Assembly: GCF_038502225.1 (NCBI RefSeq)
Contig: NC_091325.1
Coordinates: 30,442,381 to 30,506,380, forward strand
Direction of reading: 5' to 3'
Source: Cherax quadricarinatus
Taxonomy: Eukaryota > Arthropoda > Malacostraca > Decapoda > Parastacidae
Length of the DNA: 64,000 nucleotides
In this document: positions 43,311 to 54,435 of the stretch, piece after piece
How the letters are laid out: each line of letters opens with the position of its first letter
Numbering within the stretch: the stretch's first letter is position 1
Translations under genes and position numbers: made by a program
Notes under the pieces: generated by a model
The model's input: the letters and a program-made list of their open reading frames with translations, nothing else
Databases searched by the model: none
Told to the model about the DNA's origin: nothing

Positions 43311-45600
43311 GGTGTTACCTGGAGGTTACCTGGAGGTTACCTGGAGGTTACCTGGAAGTTATTCCGGGGATCAACACCCCCGCGGCCCGGTCCATGACCA
43401 GCCCTCCCAATGGATCAGGGCCTGATCAACTAGGCTGTTACTGCTGGCCGCACGCATTCCAACGTACTAGCCACAGCCCGGCTGATCCGGCACTGACTTT
43501 AGGTATCTGTCCAGCTCTCTCTTGAAGGCAGCCAGGGGCTTATTGGTAATTCCCCTAATGCTTGATGGGAGGCTGTTGAACAGTCTTGGGCCCCGGACAC
43601 TTATGGTGTTTTTCCTTAGTGTACCAATAGCGCCCCTACTTTTTATTGGGGGCATTTTGCATCGCCTGCCCAGTCTTTTACTTTCGTAGGGAGTGATTTC
43701 TGTGTGCAGATTTGGAACCATTCCTTCCAGGATTTTCCAAGTGTAGATTATGATATATCTCTCCGTCCTGCGTTCCAACGAGTACAAGTCAAGTGCTTCC
43801 AGGCGTTCCCAGTAGTTAAGGTGCTTGACAGAACTTATACGTGCAGTAAAGGATCTCTGTACACTCTCTAGATCTGCGATTTCACCTGCTTTGAATGGAG
43901 ATGTTAATGTACAGCAGTATTCTCATTATCCATCCTATCTTTTTTTTGCACGTGTGATCGTGGCACTGTTGTGATCCTTGAAAGTGAGATCCTCAGACAT
44001 TACTACTCCCAGGTCCCTTACATTATTTTTCCGCTCTATTGTATGGCCAGAGTATGTAGTATACTCTGTTCTAGTTATTATCTCCTCCAGTTTTCCTTAA
44101 CGGAGTAGTTGGAATTTGTCTTCATTGAACATCATATTGTTTACCGTTGCCCAATGGAAAACTTTGTTTATATCTTCTTGGAGGTTAACCGCGTCCTCAG
44201 CAGATGACAGCCTCATGCAGATCCTAGTATCATCCGCAAAGGATGATATGGTGCTGTGATGTATATCTCTGTCTATGTCTGATAAGAGGATGAGGAATAA
44301 GATGGGGGCGAGTACTGTGCCTTGTGGAACAGAGCTCTTCACTATGGCAGCCTCCGATTTAACTCTATTGACCACTACTCTTTGTGTTCGATTTGTTAAA
44401 AATCCATCTCTCCACTTTCCCAGTTATTCCTTTAGCACGTATTTTATGGGCTATTACGCCATGATCGCATTTGTCAAATGCTTTTGCAAAGTCTGTGTAT
44501 ATTGCATCTGTATTCTGATTTTCTTCCAGTGCATCCAAGGCCATATCATAGTGCTCCAGTAGTTGTGAGAGGCAGGAGCGACCTGCCCTGAACCCATGTT
44601 GCCCTGGATTGTGCAGATTTTGGGAATCCAGGTGATTTGCAGTCCTGCTTCTTAGCACTCTTTCAAAGATTTTTATGATGTGGGACGTCAGAGCTATTGG
44701 TCTATAGTTCTTAGCTAATGCTTTGCTGCCACCTTTATGGAGTGGGGCTATATCCGTTGTTTTAAGTGACTGTGGAATTTCACCCATGTCCAAGCTCCTC
44801 TTCCATAGTGTACTTAAAGCACGCGAGAGGGTTTCTTGCAATTCTTAATGAAAACAGAGTTCCACGAGTCTAGGCCCGGGGCTGAGTGCATGAGCATGTT
44901 GTCAATGGCTTTTTCGAAATCTATGGGAGTTAGGGTAATGTCGGAAATCTGGCATACATTTATGGAGTTTTGAGGCTCATTCATGAAGAAATCATTTGGG
45001 TCGTCGATCCTCAGACCGATTAGTGGTTCACTAAACACAGAGTCGAACTTGGATTTCAATATTTCACTCATTTCCTTGTTGTCATCTGTGTAAGTCCCAT
45101 CCTGTCTGAGTAAGGGCCCGATACTAGATGTAGTATTTGCCTTGTTTTTGGCATACGAAAAGAAATATTTTGAATTTCTTTCAATTTCACTAATAGCTTT
45201 AAGCTCCTCCTGTCTCTCTTGGTTCCTGTAAGAGTCATTTAACTTAAGTTCGATAGTTTCCACTTCCCTGGTCAGCGTCTCCTTTCGTGTATCAGATATT
45301 CTAGCACTCCTGAGGAGCTCAGTGACTCTTCGTCGTCTTCTGTAGAGGGAGCGTCTTTCTCTCCCCAGTTTACTCCTGCTCTTCTTCTTTCTTAGGGGAA
45401 TATGCCTAGAACGTGCTTCAGCTGCCAGGAAGTTGATCCTTTCAAGGCACTGGTTTGGATCCATGTCATTTAAGATATCTTCCCAACATGTTTCGTTTAG
45501 GACATGGTTTACCTGGTCCCAGTTGATGTTCTTGTTCAGCAGGTGGATCCTCTCACCCCATTTCTCTTCTGTATAGTGGTTAGATAAATCACTCATAGGC
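43311..45600 (-). mobile_element. LINE family A, copy 3 (antisense, 5' truncated)
   Basis: Same family as 24865-27150. Its 3' end (43311-43360, low-coordinate side) consists of four copies of an 11-bp GGTTACCTGGA unit, a 3' terminal tandem. The coding part extends to 45596. The 5' endonuclease is again missing. It abuts the RT fragment ending at 43310. Confidence 0.9.
43467..45596 (-). pseudogene. LINE A reverse transcriptase, copy 3, broken
   Basis: Begins at 'MSDLSNHYTEEKWGERIHLL' (45596) and continues through the basic linker 'RSLYRRRRRVTELLRSA' to 'SAPGLDSWNSVFIKNC', where the frame shifts near 44825. RT fingers are 'KNYRPIALTSHIIKIFERVL', motif A is 'IYTDFAKAFDKCDHGV', and another shift falls near 44395. 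Motif B is 'SSVPQGTVLAPILFL' and the catalytic box is 'SSFADDTRICM' (about 44260-44230), with a stop at 44097. Compared with copy 1, about 70 bases encoding 'TFKTR...RSLVLSR' are deleted near 43925. The C-terminus ends 'SVRGPRLFNSLP' to 'SVPDQPGCG' (43490). The breaks differ from those of copy 1, so the copies decayed independently. Confidence 0.87.
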
Positions 45601-46010
45601 TGACGAGTGAGCTGAACATCTGATTCCTGGATGATGGCACACTGGCGGGTACAAAGGAGTCCCTACTTTGTGCCTTCTCACAAAGTGCTTGAATTTGACC
45701 AGGTTACCGTATTTCCTTAGATGTGCACCCTAAAATAAAAAATCTACACTGCATTAATATGAGAGTAAGTATCATGAGGTAGATTTTTAGAAAAGTACTC
45801 AAACTTACTCTAGAAGACAAACAGTGGACCAAGCTACACTTCCAGTCAGACAAGTGGGTATTGGTGTTTGCAAGGCATCACAGGTCTTCATGTGTGGCAC
45901 CCATAGAACTTGTAGCAGCGATTCTCCCTGAACACCAGAGAGATAACATTAGGGTTAGTGATCAGAAGTTCATTGATGGAGCCACGCTCTAGGATAATTA
46001 TCCCAGAGCT
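45601..46010. other. No gene recognised
   Basis: Could include a little more of LINE A upstream sequence, but nothing alignable was seen. Confidence 0.4.
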
Positions 46011-46056
46011 TGGTTTCAGAGCCTGTTAGATTATAATCTAACAGGCTATGAAACCA
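46011..46056. repeat. 46-bp near-perfect palindrome
   Basis: TGGTTTCAGAGCCTGTTAGA, then TTATAA, then TCTAACAGGCTATGAAACCA. The two 23-base arms are exact reverse complements except for one position (AGAGCC against GGCTAT), with no loop between them. It is followed shortly by CAACAACAACAACAAACAG (46070s). The function is unknown; it may be the core of a foldback element. Confidence 0.8.
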
Positions 46057-47262
46057 GACCTACGCTCCCCAACAACAACAACAAACAGTCACACTGGGAT
46101 TGCCCAATTGTGGCGAATATTGCATCAGCAATAAGTTAGAGTGTCAGGAAAGGATAGAGCTCTCCTCATAGCAGTGAAAGCTCCTCATGCAGTGGATTTC
46201 TTGCCACCTCTATTCTCGCCAAACACAGGTGTATCTGTGGCAGTGAATCTGCAGACCGATTCGGGTACCATGGTCTGTTGTGGGTATAATGGGGGAAGGA
46301 AAGGTCTGGAATAATAAATGCCCATGCTCTGGTAGTGTTGCATTGACATATGAATATATGGGTCTGCTGAGTCGAGGTCCTGCTTCAAAGGTGTGCAACT
46401 TCCAAATGTCTCTCTCTCAGTCCCACCTACTTGTGGAACACGAATCTGAGGAGGTCACTGAGTACATACTCTCTACCAACTGTCGTACTGGTTGGAACAT
46501 TAGTATAATGATATTATATAAATACACATGGCAGTATTTATAGAATTAACAATATGTTAACATAAGTGACAGTTCAAACACGCTACAGTATGTCAACCTC
46601 GACATACAAACAGTGCGACAAATATAATACAATTAACTGAACGTCTCAGACGATGCGGCTTCCACAGAGATTCTATATAAAGCAAAGGAATATAAAGAAA
46701 TATTTTACAACAAGATATGCATTTGTATATCACACAATCATGAGAAACATGGTAAATTGTAGTGAATCGCAAAAAAATATACATAAAAGAATGTTGAGAC
46801 CCACAGAGAAAGTATCATGAAATGATCATCATACAGTCATGAGGTTTGGTTACTCATTAAGAGAAATTTGCTAATCAGTGGATCTATGTATTGTAATTGA
46901 CTGGATCAATATAAGGTTCATTAGATCAGTATTATGGTGACTCTTTGGATCGAGTGATCGCTACTCATGTGATCTACGGATCTGATGAAAATCTTATATA
47001 CACAAAAGAAGACAGAATTTAACAGACATGGTAAAATTGGTGCACTCAAGTTTTTGTTGTTAAATTTCAGAATAGAACAGAGCAAAATTTGTTAAGACAT
47101 GCAATCATCCAGGGTAATTTTCTTAATAATTAATTAGCAAGATGTTTACATATGTACACATGATAAAAAATGTGAATTATTTATAATTAAAAGTATATAC
47201 TCAATGTTGCTTACTGATATAAGATAACACTGAGTTATCTGAAATTACATAAACTGACACAC
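46057..47262. other. AT-rich stretch, no gene recognised
   Basis: The short open frames on both strands (46185-46543, 46593-46784) show no domain. A GATC-rich patch lies at 46880-46990. I see no RNA gene. Confidence 0.5.
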
Positions 47263-47647
47263 AGTCAAAGATAGCAAACCACACCACGGGCGGGATTTGA
47301 ACCCGCGGTCAGAGAGTCTCAAAACTACAGACCGTCGCGTTAGCCACTGGGCCAGCTAGCTTCAATAAGATTCGTCCAACTAGGTGTATTTTTACAGACG
47401 AATCTCCCGCTAGCATGGCCGTAACGAACTCTAGCTTTAGCATATGTGGACACAGCGGTGCCTATGCTAACCTTCTTATGGTGTAGAAATACACCTAGTT
47501 GGACGAATCTTATTGAAGCTAGCTGGCGCAGTGGCTAACGCGACGGTCTGGAGTTTTGAGACTCTCTGACCGCGGGTTCAAATCCCACCCGTGGTATGGT
47601 TTGTTTGCAATCGTGTCATTACGATTTCGTGAGTCAAAGATGGCAAA
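47263..47647. mobile_element. Inverted (head-to-head) tRNA-derived SINE pair with 16-bp target-site duplication
   Basis: Two arms of about 117 bp, 47279-47395 and 47483-47599, are imperfect reverse complements around an ~87-bp centre. Each arm holds a tRNA-like module. On the plus strand of the right arm there is an A-box-like TGGCGCAGTGGCTAACGCG (47524) and a B-box GGTTCAAATCCC (47574-47585). The left arm holds the same on the minus strand (GGGATTTGAACCCGC). The unit is flanked by AGTCAAAGATAGCAAA (47263-47278) and AGTCAAAGATGGCAAA (47632-47647), a 16-bp direct repeat with one mismatch, the expected length for a LINE-mediated insertion. The right copy has a tail (TTTGCAATCGTGTCATTACG) that the left lacks. 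The acceptor ends do not pair, so these are not functional tRNA genes. Confidence 0.82.
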
Positions 47648-48555
47648 GTCTAGCAAAATTAAGGATGGTAAGTTAGAACTTGAAACAAATAATTATTTAT
47701 ATTTGTCAGTGGAACGCCTTCCATCTGAACAAATAACTAATGGAAAAATAAATAAAGAAACGACTAGGAAAAATAAGAATAATGACTTTTGAGGATTTTA
47801 CTTAAAATTTAAATAAAATAAAAAAAATGGCCTCTGGTTCTTGTAGTTGGGCAGGAGTAGGTAAGGCCCTGGACAGATCTTCTGATATTAATGATGTAGG
47901 TTATCCTGGGCGGATGGTGATAGTCCGATGTTTTGGGATCTCTACCACTTGGTTGGAGCACCACAAGTAGAATAAATAAGGGCCGGTAGTAGTTTAATAA
48001 TTGTTAATAAGTCCCATTAACAAATGTCTTGCTCCTTTATCTGGCGTCTACCCTGGATGACCACGCCAGGAACAGAGCTGGTAATAAGAAAAAATAAACT
48101 GGTTGCCAATGGTCATGATAATATAACATTTAAGAATGGAAAAGAATGATAAATGCCAAAATCATTACTGGTAACCAGCAAACAAAAGAAAGGAACAAAC
48201 AGTAATACTTCTGGTAGATCACCTTACCTGATTAGGAGAAGAGTGGAGGTGAAGTGACTCTCCAAACTTCAACCCACAACAGGTAAGGTCAATACTACCA
48301 GGAGTAGAAATTTGAACAAATCAGACACCAAGAGCTAGTTTCGCCCCAGCCCGCCAGAGGGGGTGGGGGTGCGCGACGTAACTCGCTAATGGTTCCTGGT
48401 TGCCTGAACAACCTTAACACCACTCACGCCTACTTTTCCCTCACAATATTGCATAAACATTTAAATCCAACTCTGCTAGGGTAAGATTTACATCAGTAGA
48501 GTGAACATCATGTCTGGGAGGGTCAAATCCAGATGTAATTGTAAATACATGCCGT
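47648..48555. other. No gene recognised
   Basis: AT-rich at the left, more mixed at the right, with a G-rich patch near 48352-48372. An imperfect inverted repeat (TTCTGGTAGATCACCTTACCTG at about 48209 against CAGGTAAGGTCAATACTACCAG at about 48281) is visible. It may belong to the LTR or leader of the Gypsy remnant to the right, but no LTR pair was found. Confidence 0.4.
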
Positions 48556-48621
48556 GACTGAGAGGAATCAAAACAGTGGTAATTCCTCATCACTTATCTT
48601 GTACGGAAAAATTCACAGAAG

Positions 48622-49620
48622 TCAGAAAGTGTCAGTCGGATTGTCAGAAGCAGAAGACACTGAGCCTGATGTGGAAGGTACTGGGGCATCAGGGTCGTCA
48701 GGGTCTGGCTCACCAGTCTGGCCGCCATTAGTATCAACAACATCAAAGACCAACTTCACGTGATCAAGGTGGGACTGTATGTACTGACAACTACTGATTT
48801 TTCTGACCTTATTCTTGTTATCACATGAATGCTCGACCACATGATATGGGCCAACAAACTTTTGATCTAACTTAGGCATAGCAGAAGTCTTGTTAAAACT
48901 AATAAGCATAGCTCTTGATCTGACTATATTCTTGGTTGGTCTCGCATGTGCAATAGTAACTTTTGTAAATTCGGCTGTTGATTTGTGAAGAATTTCACAG
49001 ATTTTTCTAAAACACAGGCTTAACATAATCATCCTAACTAAGTTAAGACACGAATATAACAACTCATAAGGTAAACGTTTATCTGCTGCATACAAGGCAT
49101 AGTGAGGAGTGTCTCCTGTACAGATATTGAAAGCAGAATTGATACCATGTTGAATATTTGGTATAACTGCATCCCATGTTACACTCTTGGGATTTATAGT
49201 ACCTCTTAACACATCTAACACATTCTTATTGGTTATTTCTGCTAAACCATTACTGGCAGGATGGTGAGGAATAGTTGTTGATTTAGTTATTTTATACTAG
49301 TAAACAACTTTTCTAAAATTTCGTTACCAAACTCACCACCACAGTTTTATCTGCGACTGGAAATAACTTACAGTTTCTAGTAAAATAGTCTACCATCACA
49401 CAGACATTTTTTTTCCTTGGCTAGAACGTTGAAAATAAGGTAATAATCAAGCAATACCCTTTCTCAGTGCTTGATAGTAGTTAGATACACTGACATTACC
49501 TTTATGATGTATGCAAACCTTGCATTTTCTAACATATTTTGAAATATCTGATGACATGAGAGGCCAAAAGTATCTCAACCTGGCTTAAGTGAATGATCCA
49601 GGTGTGCAACACCTGGCACA
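48622..49620 (-). pseudogene. Ty3/Gypsy integrase remnant
   Basis: On the minus strand, from high to low coordinates: a zinc-finger part with 'CKVCIHHKGN' (about 49525), 'MVDYFTRNCKLFPVAD' (about 49395-49350) with the first catalytic Asp, 'NCGGEFGNEILEKLF' (49345-49300), and 'HHPASNGLAEITNKNVL' (49265-49215) with the catalytic Glu. Then a 199-codon open frame (49221-48622) holds 'WDAVIPNIQHGINSAFN' and 'TGDTPHYALYAADKRLPYEL', and 'KLDQKFVGPYHVVEHS' typical of the Gypsy integrase C-terminal domain. The spacing between the first Asp and 'GGEF' is only about 20 codons, where the family has 50-60, so an internal deletion removed part of the core. A stop-rich segment near 49285 confirms it is dead. 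Confidence 0.8.
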
Positions 49621-49673
49621 CAGTAAGCTAGCTGCAGGGCTATGTTTACTAATGACATAGGAATGACTAACTA

Positions 49674-50119
49674 CTATAACGTTAATATAGTCACCTATCT
49701 GAAGTTCTTGTAGTAAACTATAACGTTAATATAGTCACCTATCTGAAGTTCTTGTAGTAAACTATAACGTTAATATAGTCACCTATCTGAAGTTCTTGTA
49801 GTAAACTATAACGTTAATATAGTCACCTATCTGAAGTTCTTGTAGTAAACTATAACGCTAATATATACCTATCTGAAGTTCTTGTAGTAAACTATAACGC
49901 TAATATAGTCACCTATCTGAAGTTCTTGTAGTAAACTATAACGCTAATATAGTCACCTATCTGAAGTTCTTGTAGTAAACTATAACGTTAATATAGTCAC
50001 CTATCTGAAGTTCTTGTAGTAAACTATAACGCTAATATAGTCACCTATCTGAAGTTCTTGTAGTAAACTATAACGCTAATATAGTCACCTATCTGAAGTT
50101 CTTGTAGTAAACTATAACG
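49674..50119. repeat. 44-bp tandem array, about 10 copies
   Basis: Unit of 44 bp containing CTATAACGTTAATATAGTCACC and CTGAAGTTCTTGTAGTAAA. Copies differ mainly by GTTAA versus GCTAA, and one copy (near 49865) lacks four bases. It starts directly beside the Gypsy remnant. Confidence 0.95.
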
Positions 50120-50689
50120 TTCGCAAATCTGAGCGAACATTCAGTAATTATAAAGATTTGAAGATTATCAGAATTCAATGATTTCAGTTATTTCACTATT
50201 TAATTAAACTGTTAAATGTTGACTTATACAGACCAAACTTTCTGGGTACTGTCCGAAGCACTTCAAGAATACTTATATATACCGTGAGTAAACGGGAAAA
50301 ATCCACACTAATTCACACATAATGTTATAATGTGTTGTCTGTAGGATACATCGATTTTTTCTAATGTTTCAAGCCAGTCAGAAAAAGCTTTTAAAAGTTA
50401 TCGGATCTATTCCAGAAAACTTAGAACTTTCACAGGGCAATACTTGATAGAACTTTCTTAAAAAATTCAAGCAATCGGATGAGGTGTTCTCAGGTTTTAG
50501 GCGAATGTTGATTGAAAGGAAAAAAAAAATCTGAGTACAGGACAAACTCAAGCTTCTCAGGAGAATGTAAGTTTAATGTATGAGACATGGGAGTGAAAAT
50601 GTCAGAGTTCAATTTCAAGGAGAACTACAACGTTAATATCACAACTGCAGGAACAATGAATATCTGGATAACTACAACTTTCGACAAAG
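50120..50689. other. No gene recognised
   Basis: AT-rich sequence without coding potential or clear repeats. Confidence 0.5.
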
Positions 50690-50965
50690 GGAAGGTAAGA
50701 TAGTGATGAGATTCTTCATATTGCTCGTTCTCTCTAGGCTGGAGTATTGCTGAGTACTAACGACCTCCTTCAACACAATATAATTTGCTTAGCTGGAAAA
50801 CACATAAAAAATTTTCACAGCTCGAGAAAACTCAATCAAGATAAGAAATTACTGTACTCCGTAAAATGAAGGCGAGAAAGATGCATCATAATCTACCCCT
50901 GGAAGATCCTCGAGCAGAGGGAACTCAGGAAATATTAAAGGACCAAGAATCTCTAACATCAGTGT
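50690..50965 (+). mobile_element. LINE A-related C-terminal fragment, strongly decayed
   Basis: 'LLVLSRLEYC' (50730s), then 'LENT' and 'FTARENSIKIR' (near 50795-50845) and CATCATAATCTACCCCTGGAAGATCCT (50885) follow the order of the LINE A C-terminus ('LVLSRPEYC', 'LENVQRTFTAR', 'YMIIYTWKILE'). Several stops and gaps are present. It is older than the three main copies. Confidence 0.55.
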
Positions 50966-50979
50966 GCATTATGAGAAGT

Positions 50980-51598
50980 GTATTATAAGATAACTGGTGC
51001 ATTATAAGATAACTGGTGCATTATAAGATAACTGGTGCATTATAAGATAACTGGTGTATTATAAGATAACTGGTGTATTATAAGATAACTGGTGCATTAT
51101 AAGATAACTGGTGCATTATAAGATAACTGGTGCATTATAAGATAACTGGTGTATTATAAGATAACTGGTGTATTATAAGATAACTGGTGTATTATAAGAT
51201 AACTGGTGTATTATAAGATAACTGGTGTATTATAAGATAGCTGCTGTATTGTAAGATAACTGGTGTATTGTAAGATAACTAGTGTATTGTAAGATAGCTA
51301 GTGTATTATAAGATAACTAGTGTATTATAAGATAGCTGCTGTATTGTAAGATAACTGGTGTATTGTAAGATAGCTAGTGTATTGTAAGGTAACTAGTGTA
51401 TTGTAAGGTAACTAGTGTATTGTAAGGTAACTAGTGTATTGTAAGGTAACTAGTGTATTGTAAGGTAACTAGTGTATTGTAAGGTAACTAGTGTATTGTA
51501 AGGTAACTAGTGTATTGTAAGGTAACTAGTGTATTGTAAGGTAACTAGTGTATTGTAAGGTAACTAGTGTATTGTTAGATAACTGGTGTATTATAAGA
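50980..51598. repeat. 19-bp tandem array (GTGTATTATAAGATAACTG)
   Basis: About 32 units. The unit changes stepwise along the array: GTGCATTATAAGATAACTG at the left, GTGTATTATAAGATAACTG in the middle, and GTGTATTGTAAGGTAACTA at the right (51370-51570). Confidence 0.96.
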
Positions 51599-52978
<1,380 letters not shown>

Positions 52979-53097
52979 AAATAGAAGGGAGAGGTACAAA
53001 GAGAAGATAGAGGTACAAAGAGAAGGGAGAGGTACAAAAAGAAGGTAGAGGTACAAAGGGAATTGGGAGGAACAAAGAGCAGGGAGAGGTACAAAGG
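52979..53097. repeat. 19-bp minisatellite (GGTACAAAGAGAAGGGAGA), small block
   Basis: About six units of GGTACAAAGAGAAGGGAGA, starting within the A-rich end of LINE E copy 1 and ending where the next LINE E tail begins. It is the same unit as at 53306-53815. Confidence 0.9.
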
Positions 53098-53259
53098 TCC
53101 AACTTCATCCTGTCCCGTACTTGTATGTCTCATAACAATAAAAATGCTTTGAAATGAGCTGATGTAGGTAACAGCTCTTAGCTTGGAAATAAAGTTAGGA
53201 ATCCTTAACCTGTAATATAGCTGTCAATAAAGCTAGGGATCCTTAACCTTGTCAAATCC

Positions 53260-53305
<46 letters not shown>
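53098..53305 (+). mobile_element. LINE family E, 3' UTR fragment with 41-base poly(A)
   Basis: Repeats the 3' UTR of copy 1 (from TCCAACTTCATCCTGTCCCG, about 53098) and ends in an uninterrupted A run, 53265-53305. A strongly truncated insertion or a duplicated segment. Confidence 0.8.
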
Positions 53306-53308
<3 letters not shown>

Positions 53309-53815
53309 AGGAGAACAAAGAGAAGGGAGAGGTACAAAGAGAAGGGAGAGGGACAAAGAGAAGGGAGAGGTACAAAGAGAGGGAAGTTGTACAAAGAGAA
53401 GGGAGAGGATCAAAGAGAAGGGAGAGATACAAAGAGAAGGGAGAGGTACTAAGAGAAGGGAGAGGAACAAAGAGAAGGGAGAGGTACAAAGGGAAGGGAG
53501 AGGTACAAAGAAAAGGGAGAGGTACTAAGAGAAGGGAGAGGAGCAAAGAGAAGTGAGAGGTACAAAGAGAAGGGAGAGGATCAAAGAGAAGATAGTGGTA
53601 CAAAGAGAAGGGAGAGGAACAAAGAGAAGGGAGAGGTACTAATAGAAGGGAGAGGATCAAAGAGAAAATAGAGGTACAAAGAGAAGGGAGAGGAACAAAG
53701 AGAAGGGAGAGGTACAAAGAGAAGGGAGAGTTACAAAGAGAAGGGAGAGGAACAAAGAGAAGGGAGAGGTACAAAGAGAAGGGAGAGGTACAAAGAGAAG
53801 CGAGAGGAACAAAGA
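53306..53815. repeat. 19-bp minisatellite, main block
   Basis: About 27 units of GGTACAAAGAGAAGGGAGA with GGAACAAA, GGATCAAA and GGTACTAA variants. It follows the poly(A) directly. The poly-Leu/Phe/Pro open frames on the minus strand come from this repeat and are not genes. Confidence 0.95.
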
Positions 53816-54420
53816 GAAAGGCAGCCAGGAAGCTTACAGCACTTCGCAGTACCTCGCATCCGCTTGACAGTAGGGGTTGCAAGATTCTGTACGAGGCACA
53901 AGTACGCTCACACCTTGAGTATGCTCCACTTTCTTGGTTTGCCTGCCCCCCCTCTCATCTGCGACTGCTTGACAGAGTAGAGAACAGAGCAAGATGTCTC
54001 ATCTCTGGCCTGGACCCATCCTGGATAGATCTGTCATTTCAGCAGATGTGGGTGGCCTTACTGTTATGTACAAGGCCAAGATTGTCAAAATACCACACTT
54101 GGATCCACTTCGAGGACAGCGTGAAACAAGCTTTTATGCCACAAGATGGGCAGAAAGCAGCAACTTCACTCTGGCTGTACCCTTCTATAGAACATCACTC
54201 CATCTGAGATCATATATACCCAGGATGACTCGAGAATGGAACACATTCATACAGCATAATGATGTCAACGAGATAGTCAGTTGATCAAATGAAAATGCTG
54301 GCCCACAGATGGCTCCAACTTCATCCTGATCCCTACTTGTAAGTCTCATAACAATAAAAATGCTTTCAAATGAGCTGATGTAGGTAACAGCTCTTAGCTT
54401 GCCAATAAAGTTAGGAACAC
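53816..54420 (+). mobile_element. LINE family E, 3' end, copy 2 (with internal deletion)
   Basis: Starts at CAGCCAGGAAGCTTACAGCA and matches copy 1 closely (for example 'GCKILYEAQVRSHLEYAP'). Compared with copy 1 it lacks about 27 bases near 54040, where TTTCAGCAGATGTGGG replaces the stretch holding 'ESFQHRRD'. The frame changes there; the second half is open at 53994-54284. It ends in AATAAAGTTAGGAAC at 54403-54417, with the last part of the UTR missing. Confidence 0.8.
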
Positions 54421-54435
54421 GTACTGTACGTGCCA

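Noticed and set aside
47279..47599. Two tRNA genes
   Set aside because: A- and B-box-like sequences are present, but the 5' and 3' acceptor strands do not pair and the anticodon arm is irregular. SINE is the better reading.
49674..50119. CRISPR-like repeat, 44-bp period
   Set aside because: No unique spacers between repeats and no cas-like genes. Simple tandem array.
53205..53882. 225-codon minus-strand frame rich in Leu, Phe, Ser and Pro (membrane-like)
   Set aside because: It is the complement of the 19-bp purine-rich minisatellite and the poly(A) run.
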